From NCBI GenBank assembly GCA_903861445.1, contig CAIOUK010000218.1, positions 1 through 8,831 of the forward strand: a stretch of 8,831 nucleotides of DNA. Direction: 5' to 3'. Positions within the stretch are counted from its first letter, which is position 1. Each line of letters begins with the position of its first letter. Of this stretch, positions 1 to 6,478 are shown piece by piece. Made by a program: the position numbers and the translations under genes. This DNA comes from an uncultured Verrucomicrobia subdivision 3 bacterium (GTDB taxonomy: Bacteria > Verrucomicrobiota > Verrucomicrobiia > Limisphaerales > UBA11358). The notes below the pieces were generated by a model. It saw only the letters and a list, made by a program, of their open reading frames with translations. It did no database searches and had not been told where the DNA came from.

Positions 1-892
1 CGTCCGCGATGAACAGCAGCACCGCCAGCCCGCTGAGCAGCAGGCCGGCGATGTTCACCGGCAGAATCGCCGACATATAAAGCACCAGCACCAGCGCAAT
101 CGCACCGACCACGCCCGGCAGAATCGCACCGGGACTGCTCAATTCGCCGATGAACCCGTAAATTACCATCAACATCAAAATGAACATCACTTCCGGCCGC
201 AGGAAAATCTGCGCGAAGCGTTCCCACGCCAGCATCGGAATTTCCACGACGACGGCATCTTCCGTTTCCAGCTTTTTGGTGCCGCAAACATGGCCATCAA
301 TCTGGTTCAGCAAATTCGGCAGGTCGTCGGCAATCAAATCTATGACGCCCTTATCCAGCGCCTCCTCAGCGGTGATGGATTCGCTGGCGCGCACGGAGGC
401 GACGGCCCAGTCCACGTTGCGATGCCGCTTATCGGCGATGGATTTGGCGAACGCGGCGGTGTCGTTCTCAATTTTCTTGGTCATCGTGTCATCGGTCTTT
501 TCCACCTGACCGGATGCGCCGAGTTCCACCGGATGCGCCGCACCGATGCGCGTATGCGGCGCCATCACCGCAATATCCGCCGCCATGGTGATGAAAACCC
601 CCGCGCTACCCGCCCGCGCCGGTGCGGGCGCGACGTGAACGACCGTGGGAATTTTGGCGTCGTAAATTTTCTGGACGATTTGCTCCGTGGAATCGAGCAG
701 TCCGCCCGGCGTGTCGAGCTGGATGACGAGGCATTCGTCATTCTGCGCGGCGGCGGTGTCGAGGGCGCGGGCGATATAGCTGGCCGTGGCCGGGCCGATG
801 GCTCCGTTGATTTTAATCAGCCCGACTTGCCCGGCGTGAACCGATGCGCCAAGCAGCAAAGCCAAAACCGCGATGAAGCCGAGATGTTTCAT
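1..892 (-). CDS. NfeD-family membrane-bound serine protease (ClpP-like), 3' end cut by the window
   Basis: The 297 codons in view match the long form of the NfeD/STOMP-associated protease family. These are ClpP-fold serine proteases that act outside the membrane and are linked to stomatin partners and membrane quality control. Seen: a signal peptide (residues 1-20, ending VHA-G), the ClpP-like motif LDTPGGLLDST at 59-69, and the nucleophile region ARAGSAGVFI with Ser96. Lys140, in the KKIEN context, is the likely partner of the Ser-Lys dyad by analogy with archaeal 1510-N. Hydrophobic segments follow at about 235-251 and 256-296. The usual C-terminal soluble NfeD OB-fold domain would lie past the left edge. 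The ATG at 892 is supported by a GAGG five bases upstream. It lies 54 bases behind the zinc-ribbon gene on the same strand, so it may be co-transcribed with arsR or have its own weak promoter. Family assignment is secure; the link to the sulfur genes is only positional. Confidence 0.9.
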   Translation of the reverse strand, partial: MKHLGFIAVLALLLGASVHAGQVGLIKINGAIGPATASYIARALDTAAAQNDECLVIQLDTPGGLLDSTEQIVQKIYDAKIPTVVHVAPAPARAGSAGVFITMAADIAVMAPHTRIGAAHPVELGASGQVEKTDDTMTKKIENDTAAFAKSIADKRHRNVDWAVASVRASESITAEEALDKGVIDLIADDLPNLLNQIDGHVCGTKKLETEDAVVVEIPMLAWERFAQIFLRPEVMFILMLMVIYGFIGELSSPGAILPGVVGAIALVLVLYMSAILPVNIAGLLLSGLAVLLFIAD

Positions 893-897
893 TTTTG

Positions 898-901
898 CCT
901 C
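898..901 (-). promoter_or_regulatory. Shine-Dalgarno for the NfeD-family gene
   Basis: On the minus strand the sequence reads GAGG, then five bases (CAAAA), then ATG at 892. This fixes the start of the protease just ahead of its signal peptide. It stands out because most other starts in the window have no comparable motif. Confidence 0.6.
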
Positions 902-946
902 AATGCCAACCTAACAAAACCCGCTGCGTCCGCAAAGAAAACTTAT

Positions 947-1105
947 TTAATCCTCGCCGCCGCTGTGACCGGCACAACCACAGCCGGCCAGCGCGATGCA
1001 GTCGGCACAGAGAAAACTTCCGGCGACTTCCAAAACCTCAAAACTGCCACAACGCTCACAGGCGGCGGAATCTTTCGGCGGGGATTTTGCGGCTTCGGCG
1101 CTCAT
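947..1105 (-). CDS. 52-residue Cys-rich zinc-ribbon-like protein, translationally linked to arsR
   Basis: I do not recognise a named family. The protein has a polar N-terminus (residues 1-15) and two CxxC pairs, Cys16/Cys19 and Cys33/Cys36, separated by 13 residues. This is typical of a small zinc ribbon. A glycine-rich tail follows with Cys42, Cys44 and His47. That makes six cysteines and one histidine in 52 residues. The frame is open back to 1183, but the ATG at 1105 is preferred. It lies two bases after the arsR stop (TGA-CT-ATG), which suggests translational coupling, and the longer reading only overlaps arsR. No Shine-Dalgarno is visible. Possible roles, all inferred, are a metal- or thiol-binding partner of the repressor or a small regulatory zinc protein. 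The coupling and the regular CxxC spacing argue that it is a real gene rather than a chance frame. Confidence 0.66.
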   Translation of the reverse strand: MSAEAAKSPPKDSAACERCGSFEVLEVAGSFLCADCIALAGCGCAGHSGGED

Positions 1106-1107
1106 AG

Positions 1108-1416
1108 TCAACCGGCCAGTTGGTCGTGAACCAGCTCGCACAGTTTCAGGGTCAGCGGATCTTTCATGCCATAATAGACGCACTGGCCGTCCTTCTGGCG
1201 CGTGAGGATGCCCGCCGCCGCCAGCAGCGCGAGATGCTTGGAGACATTCGCCTGCGTCGCGCCGGTGGCGGCGACGATGTCCGTCACCGTGCGCGGCGCG
1301 CGGCAGAGAGCTTGCAAAATCTTCAGCCGCATGGGCTCGCCCAGCAGCTTAAAATGCCGAGCCACCCCAGCCAGCTCCCCGTCGGTCAACGGACGCGATT
1401 TCTTTTTGTTTGACAT
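1108..1416 (-). CDS. ArsR/SmtB-family winged-helix repressor
   Basis: This 102-residue protein is the usual length for an ArsR-family dimeric repressor. It has a basic N-terminus, the helix HFKLLGEPMRLKILQAL (21-37), the helix-turn-helix TVTDIVAATGATQANVSKHL (43-62) and the wing at about 69-82 (GILTRQKDGQCVYYG). The classical alpha-3 metal site (CVCDL) is replaced by TVTDI, so arsenite or cadmium sensing through that site is unlikely. Cysteines are at 38, 79 and 93; Cys38 and Cys93 lie near the places where BigR/SqrR-type persulfide sensors carry their reactive pair, but Cys38 is about one helical turn away from the BigR position. With rhodanese and YeeE/YedE genes divergent from it, a reactive-sulfur sensor is a reasonable inference, but not shown. 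It is probably autoregulated: the palindrome in its promoter overlaps its ATG. A near-leaderless transcript is expected. Confidence 0.93.
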   Translation of the reverse strand: MSNKKKSRPLTDGELAGVARHFKLLGEPMRLKILQALCRAPRTVTDIVAATGATQANVSKHLALLAAAGILTRQKDGQCVYYGMKDPLTLKLCELVHDQLAG

Positions 1417-1437
1417 ATAACTATATGGTTATATGAT
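1410..1437 (+). promoter_or_regulatory. Rightward sigma-70-like promoter for the sulfur/RND operon
   Basis: A perfect TTGACA -35 (1410-1415), a 16-base spacer and TATGAT (1432-1437, five of six matches to TATAAT) point towards the DUF2892 gene. Transcription would start near 1444, giving a leader of about 38 bases. The palindrome fills almost the whole spacer and overlaps the ends of both boxes, a standard arrangement for a repressor that excludes RNA polymerase. A second TATAAT at 1465-1470 lacks a matching -35. Confidence 0.68.
1414..1435. promoter_or_regulatory. Palindromic operator, probable ArsR binding site
   Basis: Perfect 8-bp arms, CATATAAC and GTTATATG, flank a 6-bp centre (TATATG). 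Pairing continues through the centre, giving 10 of 11 base pairs with a single mismatch (1422/1427). The site is AT-rich and of the size expected for an ArsR dimer. It covers the arsR start codon and lies inside the rightward promoter and just downstream of the leftward -10. Binding could therefore block both transcripts. Symmetry and position are directly visible; the identity of the binding protein is inferred. Confidence 0.75.
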
Positions 1438-1464
1438 TATAACACCATCTTTTAATTTGCTCAA
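1436..1464 (-). promoter_or_regulatory. Leftward sigma-70-like promoter for arsR
   Basis: On the minus strand the -35 is TTGAGC (1464-1459, four of six matches to TTGACA), followed by a 17-base spacer and a perfect TATAAT -10 (1441-1436). Transcription would start near 1429, leaving only about 12-13 bases before the arsR ATG and no Shine-Dalgarno. The start site falls inside the palindrome, consistent with autorepression. Confidence 0.68.
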
Positions 1465-1481
1465 TATAATAATCTGCCGCC

Positions 1482-1715
1482 ATGAAAAGACACCTCCTCA
1501 TCCGCCGGTTCGCCGGCACGTTCATCCTCGCCAGCCTGCTGCTGGCGTATTATCACAGCCCGAACTGGCTCTGGTTCACGGCGTTCGTCGGCTTCAACCT
1601 GCTGCAATCGTCGTTCACGAATTTCTGCCCGCTGGAAATGATTTTGAAAAAGTTCGGCGTCGGCGGCGCCTGCTGCGGCAACGAGAAAAAGTCTGACAGC
1701 GCGTGCGGTTCGTGA
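1482..1715 (+). CDS. DUF2892 (YgaP-like) small inner-membrane protein with Cys-rich tail
   Basis: This 77-residue protein fits the DUF2892 transmembrane family, the same domain found fused behind the rhodanese in E. coli YgaP. It begins with a basic stretch (KRHLLIRR) and has two membrane helices, at about 10-24 and 29-46, followed by the family signature FCPLEMILKKFG (48-59) with Cys49. The last third is unusual: GACCGN (Cys64, Cys65) and a near-terminal Cys75, with lysines between. The ATG at 1482 is the first start after the predicted promoter and precedes the first helix; no Shine-Dalgarno is visible. It is the first gene of the rightward operon, 15 bases before the RND adaptor. A role in presenting or passing on sulfane sulfur at the membrane, together with the rhodanese at 6078, is inferred from the YgaP precedent. 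Confidence 0.85.
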   Translation: MKRHLLIRRFAGTFILASLLLAYYHSPNWLWFTAFVGFNLLQSSFTNFCPLEMILKKFGVGGACCGNEKKSDSACGS

Positions 1716-1730
1716 CAAAGTTGCATTTCC

Positions 1731-2762
1731 ATGAAACGTTTTCTGCTTTCCACCCTCGCCGCGGCGATTCCGTTTTTCTCCGGTTGTAACAAGGCCCAGG
1801 AACAAACTCAGACGGAACGGTCCTCCGCTGCTGTCCACGTCCAGACCGTCGAGCGCAAGTCGCGCGCGGCCACCGAGGAGGTCGTGGGCACGGTGCGCCC
1901 GAAATTGAGCGCGGTCATCGGGGCCAAGGTCAGCGGACGCATCGAGCAGATGCTGGTCGTCCCCGGCCAGTTAGTGAAGCGCGGCGAACTGCTGGCCACC
2001 ATTGATGCGCGGGAAATCCAGGCCCAACTCGATCAAGCGGTGGCCATCCGCCAGCAGGCCGAAAGCGATTTGCAGCGCGCCACTTCGTTGCTGGGTCAAA
2101 AAATTCTGTCCCCGTCGGAATTTGATGCCGCGCAATCAAAATTCCGCGTCGCCGATGCCGCCCTGAAGCAGGCGGAGACGATGCTTGGCTACACCAAAAT
2201 CAACGCGCCGTTTGACGGCGTCATCACGCGCAAGCTGGCCGACGTGGGCGACCTGGTGGGCGATCCGACCACGCCCAACAAACCGCTGCTGCAAATGGAA
2301 AATCCCGACACGCTGCGCCTCGAAGCGGACGTGCCGGAAGCGCTGATCGGTAATGTGAAACTCGGCGACAAACTGGCCGTGCGCATCGCCGCCGTCACCA
2401 GTGAGATTGAGGGCACTGTGGCTGAAATGTCGCCGACGGCTGATTCGAACAGCCGAACCTATCTGGTGAAATTGGATTTGCCCGGCGCGACAGGTCTGCG
2501 CTCCGGGCAGTTCGGGCGCGTCTTGGTTCCGGTGGGCGAAGCGAGCGCGATTCGAATTCCCGCTGCCGCCGTGATTCAGCGCGGACAAATGGAATTGGTT
2601 TTTGTGGTCGTTGGCAATCACGCGCAAATGCGGCTCGTTAAAACCGGCAGCCGCGTTGGTGACGAAGTGGAATTGGTTTCGGGACTCAATTCCGGCGAGC
2701 TGGTCGTTACCGAAAATGCTTCGGGCTTGGTTGATGGACAACCTGTGACGATCAAACCGTGA
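1731..2762 (+). CDS. RND efflux periplasmic adaptor lipoprotein (HlyD/AcrA-type membrane fusion protein)
   Basis: This 343-residue adaptor would bridge an inner-membrane RND pump and an outer-membrane channel. It opens with a signal peptide and a lipobox-like FSGC, with Cys19 as the probable lipidated residue. It has a first half lipoyl domain (about 62-92, GAKVSGRIEQMLVVPGQLV), an alpha-helical hairpin (about 95-150, with heptad-like AQLDQAVAIRQQAESDLQRA), and a second half lipoyl domain (about 157-180, INAPFDGVITRKL). A beta-barrel (about 190-265) and a C-terminal membrane-proximal domain follow. The length is normal to slightly short, with a compact hairpin as in the CzcB/MdtA-like group. 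Its TGA overlaps the GTG start of the pump gene (GTGA), so the two are probably translated in tandem. There is no His- or Met-rich metal-binding tail of the CusB/CzcB kind, so a heavy-metal substrate is not indicated. Confidence 0.93.
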   Translation: MKRFLLSTLAAAIPFFSGCNKAQEQTQTERSSAAVHVQTVERKSRAATEEVVGTVRPKLSAVIGAKVSGRIEQMLVVPGQLVKRGELLATIDAREIQAQLDQAVAIRQQAESDLQRATSLLGQKILSPSEFDAAQSKFRVADAALKQAETMLGYTKINAPFDGVITRKLADVGDLVGDPTTPNKPLLQMENPDTLRLEADVPEALIGNVKLGDKLAVRIAAVTSEIEGTVAEMSPTADSNSRTYLVKLDLPGATGLRSGQFGRVLVPVGEASAIRIPAAAVIQRGQMELVFVVVGNHAQMRLVKTGSRVGDEVELVSGLNSGELVVTENASGLVDGQPVTIKP

Positions 2763-5700
2763 AAGCCAGCGACAAAAATTCATCCGGCGCGCATTTGGGC
2801 ATCGCTGGCCGCATTGCGCAGTCATTCATTGATTCCAAGCTGACGCTGCTCATCGTCGTTGCGTCGCTGCTGCTCGGCGTGTTTGCCGTCGTGATGCTGC
2901 CTCGCGAGGAAGAACCGCAAATCAAAGTGCCGATGGTGGATGTGCTGGTGTCCATGCCAGGATTCCATGCGAAGGAAGTCGAAGAGCGCGCCACGCGCCC
3001 GATGGAAAAGCTGCTCTGGGAAATTCCCGGCGTGGAATACATCTACTCCACTTCAAGCGAGAGCCAGTCAACGGTCATCGTGCGGTTCAAGGTTGGTGAG
3101 AACATGGAAAGCAGCCTGGTGAAGCTGAACCAGAAGTTGCAACAGAATTTCGACAAGATTCCCCACGGTGTTTCCACGCCGCTCATCAAGGCGCGGACGA
3201 TTGACGACGTGCCGATTCTGGCGCTGACGCTTCACAGTCCGCATTACGATCACCTCACCTTGCGGCGGCTGGCCGCGCAAGTGGATGATTCGATCAAGCA
3301 GGTGCCGATGGTTGCGGAAACGACCATCGTCGGCGGCGCGCAAAGGCAAGTGCGTGTGTTGCTCGACCCGGTGCGGTTGGCGTCACGCAATCTCTCGCCT
3401 GCCGGTCTGGTGCCGATGCTGCAACAGGCGAACAAGCAGTATTCCGCCGGCAACCTCACCAGCGACAACCATGAAATCATCGTGGAAACCGGCGCTTTTT
3501 TGCAAACCGCCGATGATGTTGGCAACGTGGTGGTGGGGGCGTATGCCGGCAAGCCGGTTTATTTGCGCGACGTGGCGGACATCAAAGACGGCGCGGAAGA
3601 ACCGAGCCAATATGTGTTCTTCGGTTCCGGCGCGGCGAATAAAGTTTCTGCCGATGAACCTGCCGTGACCATCTCCATCGCCAAGCGGCCCGGCGCGAAT
3701 GCCATTTCCGTTGCCCGGCAGGTTTTGAAAAAAGTGGATACGCTCAAGGGTTATATCATCCCGGCGGATGTCCAAGTCAGCGTCACACGCAACTATGGCG
3801 TGACGGCAGAGGACAAATCCAACGAATTGCTCTGGCACATGCTCCTTGCAGTGGTGAGCGTGTCATTCTTGATTTTAATCGTGCTGGGCTGGCGTGAATC
3901 CATCATCGTGCTGCTGGCGATTCCCGCGACGCTCGCGCTGACGCTGCTCATTTTTTATCTCTACGGTTTCACCTTGAATCGCATCACGCTGTTCGCGCTC
4001 ATTTTCTCCATCGGCATTTTAGTGGATGACGCGATTGTCGTCGTTGAAAACATCGTGCGGCATTTTCATCTGCCGCAAAACCAGGGTCGCAGCCGCGCCA
4101 CCATTGCCATTGAAGCCGTCGGCGAAGTGGGCAACCCGACGATTCTCGCGACCTTCGCGGTAATTGCCGCCGTGCTGCCGATGGCGTTTGTCGGCGGGCT
4201 GATGGGGCCATACATGCGGCCAATTCCGATTGGCGCAAGCGCGGCGATGTTTTTCTCGCTGGCGATTTCGTTCATTGTCACGCCGTGGGCGGCCATCCGC
4301 ATTTTGCAATGGCGGAAGAAAATCCATTCAGCCGATAACCCTGCGCCGGATCACGAATCAGCCAGCGAAAATTTCTTTGGCCGGATGTATCGCGGACTGA
4401 TGGCGCCGCTGATTGCCAGCGCGAAACGGCGTTATCAATTTCTCGCCGCGCTGGTCGTGCTGCTGCTCGTTTCGATGGCGCTGGTTTATGCCGGTTGGGT
4501 GAAGGTGAAAATGCTGCCGTTCGACAACAAAAGTGAATTCCAAATCATCCTGAACATGCCAGAAGGCAGTTCGCTCGAACGCACCGCGCAGGCCGCGCGC
4601 GAAATTGCCGCCACAGTCCGCACGGAACCGGAAGTGACGGATTACGAAATTTATGCGGGCGTGGCGTCGCCGTTCAATTTCAACGGGCTCGTGCGCCACT
4701 ACTTCATGCGGCGCGGCGCGAACGTGGCGGATTTGCAAATCAACCTCGTGCCGAAAAGCGAACGCCAGGCGCAGAGCCACGACATCGCCAAACGCGTGCG
4801 TCCGCGCGTGGCGGAGATCGCCGCGAAATTCGGCGCACGCGTCGCCGTAGCCGAAGTGCCGCCCGGCCCGCCAGTGTTGCAAACTTTGGTCGCTGAAATT
4901 TACGGGCCGACCGAAGAAAACCGATTGAAGATGGCGCAAAAGGTGATTGATATTTTTCACAGCACGCCCGGCGTCGTGGACACGGATTGGTATATCGAAG
5001 CTGACCAGCCGAAAGTTGAATTCGTAATTGATAAGGAAAAGGCCGCGTTGCATGGCATAAGCGCCGAGACGATTTCGCAAACGCTCAAAATCGCCGTGGG
5101 CGGCGAGTCCGTGGATTTGCTCCATGTCCCGCGCGAAAAGGAGGACGTGAATATCGTCCTGCAACTGCCGCTCGCGAGCCGGAGCAACCCGGAAGAATTG
5201 CTCGCGCTGCGGGTGCGTTCCGGCGACGCCAATGCCTTGCCCGAACCTGGTTTGATTGCCAATGGTGGCCAACCGCAAGGTTCGCCGCTTGTGCCGCTGC
5301 GCGAGTTGGTGACGGTGAAGCAGACCATCACTGACAAAAGCATTTATCACAAAAATCTCATGCCGGTCACTTACGTCATCGGCGACGTGGCAGGCGTGGT
5401 GGAAAGCCCGGTGTATGCCATTTTGAAAATGAATGGCGCACTGGCGAAACTCGACACGCGCGAATTCGGTGGCGACGGTTCGCCGTTGAAAATTTACAAC
5501 GCCGTGCTGCCGTTCAGCGACCAGCAACCCGCGATGAAATGGGACGGCGAATGGCACATCACCATCGAAGTGTTCCGTGATTTGGGCCTGGCGTTCGCCG
5601 CCGTGCTGGTGCTGATTTACGTGTTGATGGTCGGCTGGTTCAAGTCGTTTCTCACGCCGACGATTGTGATGGTGGTGATTCCGTTTTCGCTCATCGGCGT

Positions 5701-6073
5701 GCTGCCGGCGCATGGTTTATTGCACGCCTTTTTCACCGCGACCTCCATGATCGGTTTCATGGCGGGCGGGGGCATTGTGGTTCGCAATTCCATCATCCTC
5801 GTGGACTTCATCGAAATGCGTTTGGCCGAAGGTCATCCGCTGGCCGAGGCGGTGATTGAGGCGGGCACGATCCGGTTCCGACCCATCATGCTCACCGCGC
5901 TGGCGGTGGTGGCGGGGGCAACGGTGATTTTGACCGACCCGATTTTTCAAGGGCTGGCGATCGCGCTGATGGCCGGGAGTTTAATTTCCATGTTCACCGC
6001 GCCAGTGCTGGTGCCGCTACTGTATTTTATGGCGAACGAACGCAAGCCAGAGGTGGAAATTTCAAAATCTTAA
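2759..6073 (+). CDS. RND efflux transporter permease (AcrB superfamily)
   Basis: At 1104 residues this is a complete, slightly long RND proton-antiport pump. TM1 is at about 28-47. The first periplasmic porter loop follows, then a TM2-TM6 block from about residue 358 and a second half starting with TM7 near 561. The TM4 proton-relay motif is LVDDAIVVVEN with Asp423-Asp424. This double Asp is typical of the hydrophobe/amphiphile branch and differs from the DGAVV form of heavy-metal pumps. In TM10 the essential AcrB Lys940 is replaced by Arg1009 (GGIVVRNSIILVDF). In TM11, RFRPIMLT keeps a Thr (1046). I recall VVRNSI as a feature of a less-studied RND subfamily rather than a loss of function. 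GTG is the start, sharing four bases with the adaptor stop; no Shine-Dalgarno is seen. No outer-membrane factor is encoded here, so a shared TolC-like channel must be used. The substrate is unknown; the sulfur-gene context suggests a thiol, polysulfide or other sulfur-linked compound. Confidence 0.95.
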   Translation: MKASDKNSSGAHLGIAGRIAQSFIDSKLTLLIVVASLLLGVFAVVMLPREEEPQIKVPMVDVLVSMPGFHAKEVEERATRPMEKLLWEIPGVEYIYSTSSESQSTVIVRFKVGENMESSLVKLNQKLQQNFDKIPHGVSTPLIKARTIDDVPILALTLHSPHYDHLTLRRLAAQVDDSIKQVPMVAETTIVGGAQRQVRVLLDPVRLASRNLSPAGLVPMLQQANKQYSAGNLTSDNHEIIVETGAFLQTADDVGNVVVGAYAGKPVYLRDVADIKDGAEEPSQYVFFGSGAANKVSADEPAVTISIAKRPGANAISVARQVLKKVDTLKGYIIPADVQVSVTRNYGVTAEDKSNELLWHMLLAVVSVSFLILIVLGWRESIIVLLAIPATLALTLLIFYLYGFTLNRITLFALIFSIGILVDDAIVVVENIVRHFHLPQNQGRSRATIAIEAVGEVGNPTILATFAVIAAVLPMAFVGGLMGPYMRPIPIGASAAMFFSLAISFIVTPWAAIRILQWRKKIHSADNPAPDHESASENFFGRMYRGLMAPLIASAKRRYQFLAALVVLLLVSMALVYAGWVKVKMLPFDNKSEFQIILNMPEGSSLERTAQAAREIAATVRTEPEVTDYEIYAGVASPFNFNGLVRHYFMRRGANVADLQINLVPKSERQAQSHDIAKRVRPRVAEIAAKFGARVAVAEVPPGPPVLQTLVAEIYGPTEENRLKMAQKVIDIFHSTPGVVDTDWYIEADQPKVEFVIDKEKAALHGISAETISQTLKIAVGGESVDLLHVPREKEDVNIVLQLPLASRSNPEELLALRVRSGDANALPEPGLIANGGQPQGSPLVPLRELVTVKQTITDKSIYHKNLMPVTYVIGDVAGVVESPVYAILKMNGALAKLDTREFGGDGSPLKIYNAVLPFSDQQPAMKWDGEWHITIEVFRDLGLAFAAVLVLIYVLMVGWFKSFLTPTIVMVVIPFSLIGVLPAHGLLHAFFTATSMIGFMAGGGIVVRNSIILVDFIEMRLAEGHPLAEAVIEAGTIRFRPIMLTALAVVAGATVILTDPIFQGLAIALMAGSLISMFTAPVLVPLLYFMANERKPEVEISKS

Positions 6074-6077
6074 ACTT

Positions 6078-6443
6078 ATGAATTGGCCTTTGCTATTGGC
6101 GGTGACAGTGGTGTTTGTGGCGGTTATGATGATAAAAGGTGCTGGGCAGATTTCCGTCCAGAACGCGCGGGCATATCTGAAAAATGGCGCGCTCGTGATT
6201 GATGTGCGCAGTCCCGGCGAGTTCACCGCCGGCCACCTGACCAACGCTATCAACATTCCGCTCGATGATATTACAACCACCGTGCCGGAACGCGTGAAGG
6301 ACAAAAATCAGGTTCTCCTGCTGCATTGTGCGAGCGGGATGCGCAGCGGCCTGGCGAAAAATAAATTGAATGGCATGGGTTACGCCAATGTTTTCAACCT
6401 TGGTTCCTATGGCCGGGCCGAAAAAATCGTGAATGGCCGTTAG
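6078..6443 (+). CDS. Membrane-anchored rhodanese-like sulfurtransferase
   Basis: A single rhodanese domain of normal length (121 residues in all) sits behind one N-terminal membrane helix (about 4-19). The CH2A-like signature VIDVRSPGEFTAGHL (40-54) and the active-site loop CASGMRS (84-90) are intact, with Cys84 the residue expected to carry the persulfide. The loop length of six residues after Cys fits sulfur rather than phosphatase chemistry. Lys20, Arg31 and Lys35 after the helix favour a cytoplasmic catalytic domain by the positive-inside rule, but a periplasmic location cannot be excluded because the N-terminus carries no clear charge. It starts four bases after the RND stop, so it is almost certainly in the same transcript. 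It likely accepts or donates sulfane sulfur handled by the adjacent YeeE/YedE pair. Confidence 0.92.
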   Translation: MNWPLLLAVTVVFVAVMMIKGAGQISVQNARAYLKNGALVIDVRSPGEFTAGHLTNAINIPLDDITTTVPERVKDKNQVLLLHCASGMRSGLAKNKLNGMGYANVFNLGSYGRAEKIVNGR

Positions 6444-6478
6444 TCTTTTGGTGTCCACTTTGGCCGGCAAATATTTTT

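Noticed and set aside
290..1129. A 279-codon plus-strand frame over the NfeD and zinc-ribbon genes
   Set aside because: It reads Arg/Gly-rich low-information sequence and is opposite a well-supported protease frame with signal peptide and catalytic motifs.
1106..1183. Longer 78-residue version of the zinc-ribbon protein starting at 1183
   Set aside because: The extra 26 residues lie wholly within arsR and look like its out-of-frame shadow; the ATG two bases after the arsR stop is a better start.
1465..1470. Second rightward -10 (TATAAT) closer to the DUF2892 gene
   Set aside because: No -35-like hexamer lies 16-18 bases upstream, whereas the TTGACA/TATGAT pair at 1410-1437 is much better.
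4358..5713. A 451-codon open frame on the minus strand inside the RND pump gene
   Set aside because: It is antisense to a clear RND protein, is very rich in His, Arg and Gln, and has no recognisable motif. It is a by-product of GC-rich codon use on the other strand.
2759..6073. Heavy-metal (CusA/CzcA) pump assignment
   Set aside because: The TM4 motif is LVDDAIVVVEN rather than the DGAVV heavy-metal form, and the adaptor has no metal-binding His or Met clusters.
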